64,000 nt of DNA from NCBI RefSeq assembly GCF_041435055.1, contig NZ_CP108002.1, positions 3,038,001-3,102,000 of the forward strand. Reading direction: 5' to 3'. Below the pieces are notes generated by a model. It was not told the DNA's origin. It worked only from the letters and a program-made list of their open reading frames with translations, and did no database searches. How positions within the stretch are numbered: the stretch's first letter is position 1; every line of letters starts with the position of its first letter. Positions 1 to 7,917 of this stretch are shown piece by piece. The stretch is from Streptomyces sp. NBC_00341. Lineage in GTDB: Bacteria; Actinomycetota; Actinomycetes; Streptomycetales; Streptomycetaceae. The translations under genes were made by a program, and so were the position numbers.

Positions 1-323
1 TCGTCGCGGTGGTCGGCATCAACGCCGGTCCCAGCTTCACCAGCGGGCTGTCCTCGGCGGGCTGGGGGCTGCTGCTCCTGGGCGCCGTCGCCACGGTCGT
101 ACCGCTGCTCGTCGGCTTCCTGGTGGGCCACTACATCCAGAAGATCAGATTCCCGATCCTGATGGGCGTGCTGGCCGGCGGCCAGACCACCACGGCGGCG
201 ATCGGCGCCATCAACGAGACCTCCAGGTCCCAGATCCCCACGCTCGGCTACACGATCCCGTACGCCGTCGGCAATGTGCTGCTGACCGTGTGGGGCGCCG
301 TGATCGTGATCCTCAACCACTGA
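1..323 (+). CDS. aspT: Aspartate:alanine exchanger, C-terminal part (AspT-like, truncated by window edge)
   Basis: Only the last ~107 codons are present (reading frame starts at base 3; TGA at 321-323). The fragment holds at least three hydrophobic membrane segments and a conserved GGQTTTAAIGAIN stretch, as in the AspT/YidE duplication family of membrane antiporters. AspT imports aspartate and exports alanine. Together with the decarboxylase encoded 101 bases downstream it forms a decarboxylation cycle that consumes a cytoplasmic proton and can build proton-motive force. The assignment rests on the family-like sequence and on the adjacent aspartate decarboxylase. The 3' end is embedded in a 26-bp tandem repeat that duplicates the stop codon. 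Confidence 0.75.
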   Translation, partial: VAVVGINAGPSFTSGLSSAGWGLLLLGAVATVVPLLVGFLVGHYIQKIRFPILMGVLAGGQTTTAAIGAINETSRSQIPTLGYTIPYAVGNVLLTVWGAVIVILNH

Positions 324-401
324 ACGTGATCGTGAACCACAACCACTGAACGTGCTCGTGAACCACAACCACTGAACGTGCTCGTGATCCACAACCACCG
401 A
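298..401. repeat. 26-bp tandem repeat, four copies, spanning the aspT stop codon
   Basis: Copies lie at 298-323 (the gene's own end), 324-349, 350-375 and 376-401. The second and third units read ACGTG(A/C)TCGTGAACCA... and end in AACCACTGA, so the TGA is repeated. The last copy has CGA instead of TGA. The first unit is the coding end of aspT with a few substitutions, which suggests the array grew by duplication of the gene's 3' end into the spacer before the decarboxylase gene. Confidence 0.9.
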
Positions 402-423
402 ACCTGAACACGGGAGCGCAGAC

Positions 424-2085
424 ATGCCCAAGGCCACCCTCAGCCGTGCCGAGATCCGCTCTTTCGCCCAGCTCAGCCCGTTCGAGCTGAAGGACAAGTT
501 CATCAGCATCGCCCAGGCCGAGCAGAGCGACAAGCCCGGTCAGAAGGGCAAGGCGATGCGCGCCATGCTCAACGCGGGCCGCGGCAACCCCAACTGGATC
601 GCCACCGGTCCCCGGGAGGCGTACCACGCACTCGGCTACTTCGCGCTCTCCGAGTCCCGCCGGGTCTGGACGGCCGACAACCTGGGCGGGATGCCGGAGG
701 AGGCGGGCTGTGCGGAGCGCTTCGCCACCTTCGTCCGCACGCATCCTGAGCTGCCCGGGATCGAGCTGCTCCAGGCGAGCGTCGATCTGGCGGTCAAGCG
801 GTTCGGCTTCGTGCCCGACTCCTTCGTGCACGAGCTGGCGGACTCCTCGATCGGGGACAACTACCCGGTGCCGGGGCGCATCCTGACGCACGTGGAGCAG
901 GTCGTGCGCGGGTACGTGGCCGACGAGATGTTCGACCACCGGCCGCCGGAGGGCCAGCACCTGAGCCTGTTCGCGACCGAGGGCGGCACGGCGGCGATGT
1001 GCTACATCTTCGACTCGCTGATGAAGAACGGAATCCTGCACAAGGGCGACCGGATCGCCCTGATGGTGCCGGTGTTCACGCCGTACCTGGAGATTCCGGA
1101 GCTGGACACGTACGGCTTCGACGTCGTCCGCGTCGAGGCGAACCTGTTCACCGAGACCGGTGTGCGGCAGTGGCGCTACCCGCCGGAGGAGATCGACAAG
1201 CTGGCCGATCCGTCGGTCAAGCTGGTCTGCTGCGTCAACCCGAGCAACCCGCCCTCGCTCGCGCTCGCGCCGAAGGTCGCCGAGCAGATCGTGTCCATCG
1301 TCGCGGACCGGAACCCGAACCTGATCGTGGTGACGGACGACGTGTACGGGACCTTCGTCGAGGGCTTCCGCTCGCTGGCCGCGGACCTGCCGCGCAACGC
1401 GCTGCTGGTGTACTCGTACTCCAAGCACTACGGCGCCACCGGCTGGCGGCTCGGCGTGATCGGGCTGCACGACGACAACGTCATCGACGACATGCTGCGG
1501 GCGCAGGACGCGGCGCAGAAGGCCCGGCTGGAGAGCCGGTACGGAACGCTGTCCCTGGAACCGGAGAAGATCCGGTTCATCGACCGGCTGGTCGCGGACT
1601 CCCGGCAGGTGGCGCTGAACCACACGGCGGGCCTCTCGCTGCCGCAGCAGGTGATGATGACGCTCTTCTCGCTGTTCGACATGCTGGACGAGGGCCAGGC
1701 GTACAAGGCCCGGATCCGCTCGATCGTCCGCCAGCGCCTCGAACTCCTCCTGGAGGGCGCCCACATGAAGATCTCGGAGGACCCCAAGCGGGCCGCGTAC
1801 TACATCGAACTCGACCTGCTGGCCGAGGCGGAGCGCACCCTGGGCAAGGAGTTCGCCGACTATCTGGAGCAGAACTACGAGCCCGTCGACCCGCTGTTCC
1901 GGCTGGCCGAGCAGACGTCCGTGGTGCTGCTGAACGGCGGCGGCTTCGACGGCCCCGAGTGGTCGGTCCGGGTCTCGCTGGCCAATCTGGACGACCTGGA
2001 CTACCTGAAGATCGGGCACCAGCTGCGGGCGATCTTCGACGAGTACGCGCAGGAGTGGCGGGACTCGGGGGCGGGCGCCGCGTAG
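424..2085 (+). CDS. aspD: Aspartate 4-decarboxylase (PLP-dependent, aminotransferase fold I)
   Basis: The 553-residue protein matches the size of aspartate beta-decarboxylases, which are longer than ordinary aspartate aminotransferases. It converts L-aspartate to L-alanine and CO2 with pyridoxal phosphate in the cytoplasm. The signature YSYSKHYGATGWRLG places the PLP Schiff-base lysine at K334. A VTDDVYGTF stretch and CCVNPSNPPS supply the usual cofactor-binding aspartate and substrate loop. The ATG at 424 follows a GGGAGCG Shine-Dalgarno with good spacing. The preceding gene is the matching exchanger, so the two probably form one operon. No upstream promoter is visible because the exchanger gene is cut by the window edge. 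Confidence 0.9.
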   Translation: MPKATLSRAEIRSFAQLSPFELKDKFISIAQAEQSDKPGQKGKAMRAMLNAGRGNPNWIATGPREAYHALGYFALSESRRVWTADNLGGMPEEAGCAERFATFVRTHPELPGIELLQASVDLAVKRFGFVPDSFVHELADSSIGDNYPVPGRILTHVEQVVRGYVADEMFDHRPPEGQHLSLFATEGGTAAMCYIFDSLMKNGILHKGDRIALMVPVFTPYLEIPELDTYGFDVVRVEANLFTETGVRQWRYPPEEIDKLADPSVKLVCCVNPSNPPSLALAPKVAEQIVSIVADRNPNLIVVTDDVYGTFVEGFRSLAADLPRNALLVYSYSKHYGATGWRLGVIGLHDDNVIDDMLRAQDAAQKARLESRYGTLSLEPEKIRFIDRLVADSRQVALNHTAGLSLPQQVMMTLFSLFDMLDEGQAYKARIRSIVRQRLELLLEGAHMKISEDPKRAAYYIELDLLAEAERTLGKEFADYLEQNYEPVDPLFRLAEQTSVVLLNGGGFDGPEWSVRVSLANLDDLDYLKIGHQLRAIFDEYAQEWRDSGAGAA

Positions 2086-2091
2086 GCGGGA

Positions 2092-2114
2092 CGGCGCCGG
2101 ACGCGGAGGCGCCG
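2092..2114. terminator. Short hairpin between convergent genes
   Basis: Arms CGGCGCC (2092-2098) and GGCGCCG (2108-2114) with a 9-nt loop lie just after the decarboxylase stop and before the convergent GntR gene end. There is no T-tract, which is common for Streptomyces terminators. The stem is short, so confidence is moderate. Confidence 0.4.
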
Positions 2115-2149
2115 CGGGCCGGTCAGGCGGCGCGGGCCGGTCAGGCGGC
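2114..2149. repeat. 18-bp direct duplication across the GntR gene stop codon
   Basis: The unit GCGGGCCGGTCAGGCGGC occurs at 2114-2131 and exactly again at 2132-2149. The second copy contains the TCA (2141-2143) that is the TGA stop of the minus-strand GntR gene; the first copy carries the same TCA outside the gene. It resembles the longer aspT array 1.8 kb away. Confidence 0.9.
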
Positions 2150-2833
2150 GCGCAGGCGGGCCAGGGTCTTCTCCAGCTCCGCCTGGGCGGCCCGGCCCGC
2201 CGCTTCCGCGTCGCCCGCCACGACGGCCGTGACCAGCGCCCGATGGGCCGCGTCGCCGTGGTGCGGGTCCTCGCGGCGCAGTCCGGTCAGCTCCACCAGG
2301 TCGATGAGCGCCTGACGCAGCGCCGGGGCGAACTCCGCGAAGAGGTCGGTGAGCACCGGGTTGTGGGCCGCCGCCAGGACGGCCCGGTGCAGCGCGATGT
2401 CCGCGTCCACGAAGCCGTCGTCGGGCCCCGCGCCCGCCGCCCGCCGTGCCGTGAGTGCCGCGTCCAGGGCGGCCAGGTCCTCGTCGGTGCGGCGCCGGGC
2501 GGCCAGCCGGGCCGCCTGCACCTCGACCAGCATGCGCACCTCGTAGACATCGGCGACCGCGGCCCGGCGCAGCCGGACCGGCCAGTCCTCGGCCGCGTGG
2601 TCCGCGATGACGAAGACGCCGGACCCCTGGCGGGACTGGAGCAGGCCGAGCGCGGCGAGGGTGCGCACCGCCTCGCGGACAGTGGAGCGGCCCACGCCCA
2701 GTGTTCTGGCGAGGGTGGTCTCGCCGGGGATCTTCGTGCCGACCGGCCAGTGCCCCTCGGTGATCTGTGCGCGCAGACGGCCGGTGGCCTGGTCGACCAG
2801 GGGGCTGGGGCTGAGCGGGCCGAGCGAGGACAC
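2141..2833 (-). CDS. GntR-family transcriptional regulator, FadR subfamily (FCD domain)
   Basis: The 230-residue protein has an N-terminal winged helix at about residues 10-75 (PGETTLARTLGVGRSTVREAV and then LGLLQSRQGSGVFV). The C-terminal alpha-helical FCD ligand domain includes the metal-binding-type D...H...H pattern (DADIALHRAVLAAAHN, later HHGDAAHRALV). Such repressors respond to small carboxylates or amino acids. The start is a GTG at 2833. It is divergent from the leuA leader, and an 11-bp palindrome lies directly upstream of its start, so autoregulation and control of the leucine gene are both possible. The ligand is unknown. The 3' end carries an 18-bp duplication that repeats the stop. 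Confidence 0.85.
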   Translation of the reverse strand: MSSLGPLSPSPLVDQATGRLRAQITEGHWPVGTKIPGETTLARTLGVGRSTVREAVRTLAALGLLQSRQGSGVFVIADHAAEDWPVRLRRAAVADVYEVRMLVEVQAARLAARRRTDEDLAALDAALTARRAAGAGPDDGFVDADIALHRAVLAAAHNPVLTDLFAEFAPALRQALIDLVELTGLRREDPHHGDAAHRALVTAVVAGDAEAAGRAAQAELEKTLARLRAA

Positions 2834-2839
2834 GAGTTC

Positions 2840-2850
2840 ACCTGTCAGGT
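2840..2850. promoter_or_regulatory. Perfect palindrome, candidate GntR operator
   Basis: ACCTGTCAGGT is a perfect 5+1+5 inverted repeat. It lies 6 bases upstream of the minus-strand GntR start codon and touches the putative -35 of the divergent leucine leader promoter, a position suited to controlling both genes. Which protein binds it is inference. Confidence 0.45.
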
Positions 2851-2886
2851 TGTCTGAGGACTTGGTTTCTGGCTACTGTACCGGCC
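2850..2886 (+). promoter_or_regulatory. Predicted promoter of the leucine leader (leaderless start)
   Basis: A -35 candidate TTGTCT (2850-2855) and a -10 candidate TACTGT (2874-2879) are separated by 18 bp. The first base after the usual 7-nt gap is the A of the leader-peptide ATG at 2887, so the transcript is predicted to start on the leader codon itself. Leaderless mRNAs are common in Streptomyces; the element assignment is by eye. Confidence 0.5.
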
Positions 2887-2934
2887 ATGACGTACCGCGG
2901 TCTCCTTCTTCTCGGCTGCCGCGGCGGGGCCTGA
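2887..2934 (+). CDS. leuL: Leucine attenuator leader peptide
   Basis: A 15-residue ORF reads [15 protein letters not shown] and has four consecutive leucine codons (CTC CTT CTT CTC), two of them CTT, which is rare in this GC-rich genome. It ends 73 bases before the leuA start and is followed at once by a strong GC hairpin. This is the expected layout of a ribosome-mediated attenuator in which scarcity of charged leucyl-tRNA stalls the ribosome. It is too short for ordinary gene callers. No Shine-Dalgarno precedes the ATG, which fits leaderless translation. Confidence 0.75.
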   Translation: MTYRGLLLLGCRGGA

Positions 2935-2940
2935 AGCGAT

Positions 2941-2963
2941 CGGCACCCCGCCGCGGGGTGCCG
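2941..2963 (+). terminator. Attenuator-type hairpin upstream of leuA
   Basis: Arms CGGCACCCC (2941-2949) and GGGGTGCCG (2955-2963) pair perfectly around a 5-nt loop, starting 6 bases after the leader stop codon. No U-tract follows, so it may act as a Streptomyces-type terminator or as a structure occluding leuA translation. I did not find a convincing antiterminator partner by eye. Confidence 0.6.
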
Positions 2964-3007
2964 TGCTGTGCCGGTCGCATCCGGCGATGCGAGAAGAGAC
3001 CGCGTTC

Positions 3008-4771
3008 ATGTCCGACCATCTGTCACCGATGCACAGCTTCCCCACGATCCGCACCCCGCGCGGCCCGGTGCCCTCGGCCGCGCCCCGGTGGAACCGGCAG
3101 CGCTCCAGCTCGATGCCGTCGCACCGCTACCGTTCCGCCTTCGACCGCGTGGAGATCCCGCTGACCGGGCGCACCTGGCCGCAGGCCCGGATCGAGCGGG
3201 CCCCGCTCTGGGTGCCCGTCGACCTGCGGGACGGCAACCAGGCGCTGGCCGAGCCGATGGACACCCCGCGCAAGCGCCGAATGTTCGACCTGCTCGTGGC
3301 GATGGGCTTCAAGGAGATCGAGATCGGCTACCCGTCGGCGAGCCGCACCGACTTCGACTTCGTCCGGCATCTGGCGACGAGCGGGGCGGTGCCGGACGAC
3401 GTGACGGTGGTCGTCTTCACCCCGGCCAGGGCGGATCTGATCGAGCGGACCTTCGAGTCCGTGACGGGCATGGACCGGGTGGTCGTCCACCTCTACATCC
3501 CGACCGCCCCCGTCTGGCGGGACGTCGTCCTGGGACGTGACCGGGCCGGCGTGCACGGGGTGGTGCTGGACGCCGCGCGGCGGATGGAGCGCCTCGCGCG
3601 GGCCAGGCCCGGCGCGGACATCCGGTTCGAGTTCTCGCCCGAGGTCTTCATCCTCACCGAGCCGGACTACGTACTGGAGATCTGCAACAGCCTGACCGAG
3701 CTGTGGGACGCCTCACCGGACCGCCCGGTGATCCACAACCTGCCGGCCACGGTGGAGATCGCGACGCCCAACGTCTACGCCGACCAGATCGAGTACATGC
3801 ACCGCCACCTGGACCGGCGCGATTCGGTGATCCTCTCCGTCCACCCGCACAACGACCGGGGTACGGGGGTGGCGTGCGCGGAACTCGCGGTGCTGGCGGG
3901 GGCGCAGCGCGTGGAGGGCTGCCTGTTCGGCAACGGGGAGCGCACCGGCAACGTCGACCTGGTCAACCTGGCGCTGAACCTGCACGCCCAGGGCGTCGAC
4001 CCGATGATCGACTTCTCGGACATCGACGAGATCCGCCGCACGGTCGAGCACTGCAACCGGCTGCCGGTGCCGCCGCGCCATCCGTACGGCGGCGACCTGG
4101 TCTACACCGCGTTCTCCGGCACCCACCAGGACGCGATCAGCAAGGGCTTCGCGCACCACGCGAGCAGCGGCTCCGAGGTGTGGTCGGTGCCTTACCTGCC
4201 GATCGACCCGGCGGACGTGGGGCGCAGTTACGAGGCCGTCATCCGGGTCAACAGCCAGTCCGGCAAGGGCGGCATCGCCCATCTGCTGCGCGGCAACTAC
4301 GGGGTGGACCTGCCGGCCCGGATGCGGGCGGACTTCTCCCGTACGGTGCAGGACGCGACGGACGGCAGCGGGCTGGAGGCCACGCCGAAGGACCTGTGGG
4401 AGCTGTTCGGGGCCACGTACCTGGTCCCGGGGCGGGACGGGGCGATCGCCCTGACGTCCTGGTCCGCGGAGCGTGATCCGGCCGGTGGCCGGCGGTTCGT
4501 CTGCACACTGCGGGTGGACGGGCGGGAGGGCGACTACGAGGGCACGGGCGCCGGCACGGTGTCCGCGTTCACGGAGGCGCTGGCTGCCGCCGGGGTGGAG
4601 GTCACGATCCTCGACTTCTCGGAGCACGGGGCGGACGCGGCCCGGTCCACGGTGACCGCGTACGCCGAGTGCCGGGTGGACGGCGAGGTCCGCTGGGGGG
4701 CGGGCCAGGACGCGTCCGCGCTCGCGGCGTCGGTGGCGGCGGTGCTGTCGGCGGTCAACCGGGCGCGGTAG
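3008..4771 (+). CDS. leuA: 2-isopropylmalate synthase (LeuA family), rather divergent
   Basis: The enzyme condenses acetyl-CoA with 2-oxoisovalerate, the first committed step of leucine synthesis. The 587-residue protein begins its TIM barrel with [11 protein letters not shown] (metal and catalytic residues). It also has [11 protein letters not shown] (metal-binding histidine pair), [13 protein letters not shown], and a C-terminal LeuA allosteric domain from about residue 445. ATG 3008 is preferred over in-frame ATG 2963 because the latter lies inside the attenuator hairpin; the Shine-Dalgarno GAGAAGAG is weak. Several usually conserved positions differ from what I recall of standard Streptomyces LeuA (for example [22 protein letters not shown]), so it may be a paralogue. 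The Leu leader supports a leucine-regulated role. Confidence 0.85.
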   Translation: MSDHLSPMHSFPTIRTPRGPVPSAAPRWNRQRSSSMPSHRYRSAFDRVEIPLTGRTWPQARIERAPLWVPVDLRDGNQALAEPMDTPRKRRMFDLLVAMGFKEIEIGYPSASRTDFDFVRHLATSGAVPDDVTVVVFTPARADLIERTFESVTGMDRVVVHLYIPTAPVWRDVVLGRDRAGVHGVVLDAARRMERLARARPGADIRFEFSPEVFILTEPDYVLEICNSLTELWDASPDRPVIHNLPATVEIATPNVYADQIEYMHRHLDRRDSVILSVHPHNDRGTGVACAELAVLAGAQRVEGCLFGNGERTGNVDLVNLALNLHAQGVDPMIDFSDIDEIRRTVEHCNRLPVPPRHPYGGDLVYTAFSGTHQDAISKGFAHHASSGSEVWSVPYLPIDPADVGRSYEAVIRVNSQSGKGGIAHLLRGNYGVDLPARMRADFSRTVQDATDGSGLEATPKDLWELFGATYLVPGRDGAIALTSWSAERDPAGGRRFVCTLRVDGREGDYEGTGAGTVSAFTEALAAAGVEVTILDFSEHGADAARSTVTAYAECRVDGEVRWGAGQDASALAASVAAVLSAVNRAR

Positions 4772-4786
4772 CCCGGCAACATGGGG

Positions 4787-4834
4787 GCGCACCCCGGCCG
4801 GTTGTGGGGGACGTGGGGACCGGCCGGGATGCGC
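4787..4834. terminator. Bidirectional terminator between leuA and chitinase
   Basis: Sixteen-base arms GCGCACCCCGGCCGGT (4787-4802) and ACCGGCCGGGATGCGC (4819-4834) pair with one mismatch (a G-U wobble on the other strand) around a 16-nt loop. It sits centrally between the convergent ends of leuA and the chitinase. Confidence 0.7.
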
Positions 4835-4847
4835 GGGGGGATGGTGG

Positions 4848-6341
4848 CTACTTGTAGGCGCCGAACGCCTTCGTGAAGGCGAGCGGCTCCTGGGCGATCG
4901 AGCTGCACGACGCGTCGGCGGTCGGCTTCGCACCGCCCTCGCACTCCTTGTCCCGGGTGCCAGACCACATCGCGAGCCAGCCGATCCCCTTCTCCTGGGC
5001 GAACTCCACCAGCTGCGTGGCGTCCTCGACCTTGAAGATCTCGGTGCTGACGTCGTTGACCCCGATCATCGGGGTGACCGCGACGGCCTTCCAGGCGTCC
5101 GCGTCCGAGAGCCCGAGCACGCCCTTGATCTGGGCCTGCGTCGCGGTGGCGGCCTGGATCGCGTACGTGCCCATGTCACCGCTGTACGAGGCGCCGTAGT
5201 CCATCGCCATGATGTTGACGGCCCCGACGTCGACGCCGTTCTTCTTCGCGTCGGCGACCAGGTCCACCCCGGGCTGGGTCAGGCCCTCCGGCATCACCGG
5301 CAGGGTGAAGGAGACGTCCAGGCCGGGGTGGGACTTCTGGAGCTGCGCGATGGCCTGGGAGCGGCGGGAGTTGGCCGCGGTGTCGGGCAGCGCGCCGCCC
5401 TCGATGTCGAAGTCGACCTTGGTCAGCTTGTACGTGTCCACGACCTTGCCGTAGGCCGCGGCCAGGTCGGCCGCCGAGGTGCAGTTCAGTGCCAGCTCGG
5501 AGCCGGACGCGCCGCCGAAGGAGACCCGGACGTCGCCGCCCGCCGCGCGCAGGCCGTCGATCTGGGAGGCGACCTGGTCGTCGCCGAGGCCGGTGACGCC
5601 GCCCCAGAGCGGGGCGCAGCTGCCGCCGGAGGTGATGAAGGCGAGGTTGAACTGCTTGACGCCGGTCTTGGTGGCGGTGCCGGTGAGGTCGAAGGCGGGG
5701 TAGAGGGAGGTGTCGACGTACGGGGCGAAGCCCGCCCCGCTCGCCGTACCGCCGCTGCCACCGTCCGCGTCGGTCTTGGTGGGGGCCGGTGTGGGGGTGC
5801 CGGACCCGGTCGGGGTGGGGGTAGCGGTGGGGGCCGCGGTTCGGGTGGGGCGGCCGCTGGGCTGCGGGGCGGCGCCGGTGTCGACGGAGCACTTGGCGCC
5901 GTCGACGACGCAGCCGGTGGGGTCGGCCGCCTTGTCGTCCGCGCCGGAACCGGCCGTTTTGCCGTCGGAGCTGGTGACGAAGCCGATGGTGACGGACTTG
6001 CCGGGGGCCAGCTCCTTGTCCCAGCTCGACGGTGTGACGGTGACGTGGTTGCCGTCGACGGTGTGCTCGCCGTTCCACAGCGAGCTGAGCTTCGTGCCCG
6101 CCGGGAGGTCGAACTCCAGCGTCCAGCCGGACTTGGCGCTGTCCGTGTCGTTGGTGACGACGTACTGCGCGGTGTAGCCGCCCGTCCAGCCGCTGGTCCT
6201 GGTGTAGGCGGCGCCGACCGCCGACGCCTGGGCCGTGCCGGTGAGGGCGAAGACCGTCCCGCCGATCACGGCCGCGGCGACGACCGCGCCGACCGCTTTG
6301 GTCCGGGTGCTCGCCGTGCGCCGGTGCGTGCTGGTGCCCAT
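4848..6341 (-). CDS. Secreted GH18 chitinase with N-terminal CBM2-type module
   Basis: The 497-residue protein has a signal peptide (positively charged start, hydrophobic stretch, cleavage near AQAS at ~residue 40). A CBM2-like cellulose/chitin-binding module covers about 41-135 (SGWTGGYTAQYVVTN, SGWTLEFDLPAG), followed by a Pro/Thr-rich linker (PTATPTPTGSGTPTPAPT). The GH18 barrel starts near residue 205 and its catalytic signature VDFDIEGG supplies the general-acid glutamate. It should hydrolyse chitin outside the cell. ATG 6341 has an AGGAA ribosome site. It lies 130 bases downstream of, and on the same strand as, a two-component system. A chitin-active LPMO gene lies at 37.6 kb. Confidence 0.9.
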   Translation of the reverse strand: MGTSTHRRTASTRTKAVGAVVAAAVIGGTVFALTGTAQASAVGAAYTRTSGWTGGYTAQYVVTNDTDSAKSGWTLEFDLPAGTKLSSLWNGEHTVDGNHVTVTPSSWDKELAPGKSVTIGFVTSSDGKTAGSGADDKAADPTGCVVDGAKCSVDTGAAPQPSGRPTRTAAPTATPTPTGSGTPTPAPTKTDADGGSGGTASGAGFAPYVDTSLYPAFDLTGTATKTGVKQFNLAFITSGGSCAPLWGGVTGLGDDQVASQIDGLRAAGGDVRVSFGGASGSELALNCTSAADLAAAYGKVVDTYKLTKVDFDIEGGALPDTAANSRRSQAIAQLQKSHPGLDVSFTLPVMPEGLTQPGVDLVADAKKNGVDVGAVNIMAMDYGASYSGDMGTYAIQAATATQAQIKGVLGLSDADAWKAVAVTPMIGVNDVSTEIFKVEDATQLVEFAQEKGIGWLAMWSGTRDKECEGGAKPTADASCSSIAQEPLAFTKAFGAYK

Positions 6342-6471
6342 CGCGTTCCTGCCTCGTCATACGGAAGTGGGGGGATGCGAGAGCACGCTAGCGGCAATGA
6401 ATCCGGCAAATACGGCACTTGGGACCCGAGTTGATGTTCTTAGGGCGGGCTTAAGGAGCGCATCGGCCGGT

Positions 6472-7917
6472 CTAAAGGTTCGGGCCCGTTCCGGAGCGGA
6501 ACCGGGTCCCCGCGCCCCGCCGGTTCACCGCGCGCCGCTGCCGCCCGAGCCGGTGCCCGAGCCGCTGCGGACGCTGCCCGCCGAGCCCGATCCAGATGCG
6601 CACCTCCGTGCCGCCGAGCACCGAGCGGCCGATCCGCACATCGCCGCCGGTGGACTCCGCGACCCGGCGGACGATGTCGAGGCCGAGCCCGGTCGAGCCC
6701 ACCGCGCCCATCGCGCCGCCCTGTCCGCTGCCGCCGCGCGTCAGCGCCGCCCTGGGGTCCGCGATGCCGCCGCCCGCGTCCGAGACCAGCACGATCACCG
6801 CCTCGCCGCTGTGGTGCACGTCCACGGCGAAGGCGGTGCCCTCCGGGGTGTGCCGGAAGACGTTGCCGAGCAGCGCGTCCAGTGCCGCCGCCAGTTCGGG
6901 GCGGGCCACCGGGATGCGTACCGTGCGGTCCACTCCGGCGAGGCGCACCTCGCGGCCCTCGTCCTCTGCCAGCGCGGACCAGAAGGCCATGCGTTCGCGG
7001 ATCACCTCTGAGGCGTCGCAGCCGGCTCCCGGACCGCCGACCTGTCCCTGGGTCTGCGGGCGCTGCTCCCTGGCGGTCCTGATGATCGTGTCCACCTCGT
7101 GTTCCAGCTGCTCGACGGCCGCCCGGGTCTGCTCGGCCGCCGGGCCCTCTCCGAGCGAGGCGGCGTTGAGCCGGAGCACGGTGAGCGGGGTGCGCAGCCG
7201 GTGCGAGAGGTCGGCGGCCAGTTCCCGTTCGTTGGCGAGGAGCTGGACGACCTGGTCGGCCATGGAGTTGAACGCGACGGCGGCGGAGTGCAGTTCGGTC
7301 GGGCCCTCCTCCGGCACCCTGGTCCCGAGCCGACCCTCCCCCAGGTCCTGGGCGGCCCCCGCGAGCCGCCGGGCGGGCTCCACCATGCGCACGCCGAGCC
7401 GGTCGGCCACCGCGACCGAGCCGACGATCAGCGCGATGCCGACGCCCGCCAGCATCAGCCAGGCGGTGGTGACCCCGTTGGAGACCTCGTCATCGGGCAC
7501 GAACACCTCGACGACTGCGGTGCCCCCGGCGCCGAGCGCGGTGGGCTGGAGCAACGCGGAGCCGCCGGGCACCTCGGAGATGGAGGCGCGCCCCGATGCC
7601 CGTACGGTCTCCAGGTCCTTGCGGGTGGCGCGCCGGCGGCCGATCTCCACCGCCTGCCTGTCGGCCTCCGCGGCGGCCGGTATGTGGACGGCCATCCGGT
7701 CGTGGGCGCCGGGTTCCGTGGTGAGCACGGCCTTGAGGAGTTCGGCGCGGTCGGTGGTGATGGAGAGCGTCGGGCCGATCGTCGCGGCCTGCCGTTCGGC
7801 GTCGGAGAAGGCCCGGTCGCTGGCCATCTCCTTGATGACGAGACCGAGGGGTACGGCGAAGGCGATCACGACCATCGCGGTGACGGCCAGGCAGACCTTG
7901 ACGAGCGCCCATCTCAT
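6472..7917 (-). CDS. Sensor histidine kinase (partner of the OmpR-type regulator)
   Basis: The 481-residue membrane kinase has two transmembrane helices (about residues 7-29 and 155-175) around an extracytoplasmic sensor domain, then a HAMP linker. The dimerisation/phosphoacceptor helix is ELAADLSHRLRTPLTVLRL, where the H is the phosphorylation site. The ATPase domain has an N box (LLGNVFRHTPEG, with N-to-H/R variation after the usual Asn), a G1 box (VSDAGGGI) and a G2 box (GSTGLGLDIV). The start overlaps the regulator stop by 4 bases (ATGA), so translation is coupled. The C-terminal tail after the ATPase domain is Arg-rich and low complexity. The stimulus is unknown; the chitinase gene 130 bases downstream is a candidate target. 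Confidence 0.9.
   Translation of the reverse strand: MRWALVKVCLAVTAMVVIAFAVPLGLVIKEMASDRAFSDAERQAATIGPTLSITTDRAELLKAVLTTEPGAHDRMAVHIPAAAEADRQAVEIGRRRATRKDLETVRASGRASISEVPGGSALLQPTALGAGGTAVVEVFVPDDEVSNGVTTAWLMLAGVGIALIVGSVAVADRLGVRMVEPARRLAGAAQDLGEGRLGTRVPEEGPTELHSAAVAFNSMADQVVQLLANERELAADLSHRLRTPLTVLRLNAASLGEGPAAEQTRAAVEQLEHEVDTIIRTAREQRPQTQGQVGGPGAGCDASEVIRERMAFWSALAEDEGREVRLAGVDRTVRIPVARPELAAALDALLGNVFRHTPEGTAFAVDVHHSGEAVIVLVSDAGGGIADPRAALTRGGSGQGGAMGAVGSTGLGLDIVRRVAESTGGDVRIGRSVLGGTEVRIWIGLGGQRPQRLGHRLGRQRRAVNRRGAGTRFRSGTGPNL

Noticed and set aside
313..2019. Long minus-strand open frame opposite the aspartate decarboxylase
   Set aside because: It is a typical GC-rich shadow frame (Arg/Val/Gly/Leu-rich, no motif) opposite a clear enzyme gene.
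6340..6480. Chitinase direct-repeat/DasR box upstream of the GH18 gene
   Set aside because: CGGTCTAAAGGT near 6469 matches the consensus in only 8 of 12 positions and lies inside the kinase coding end; too weak.
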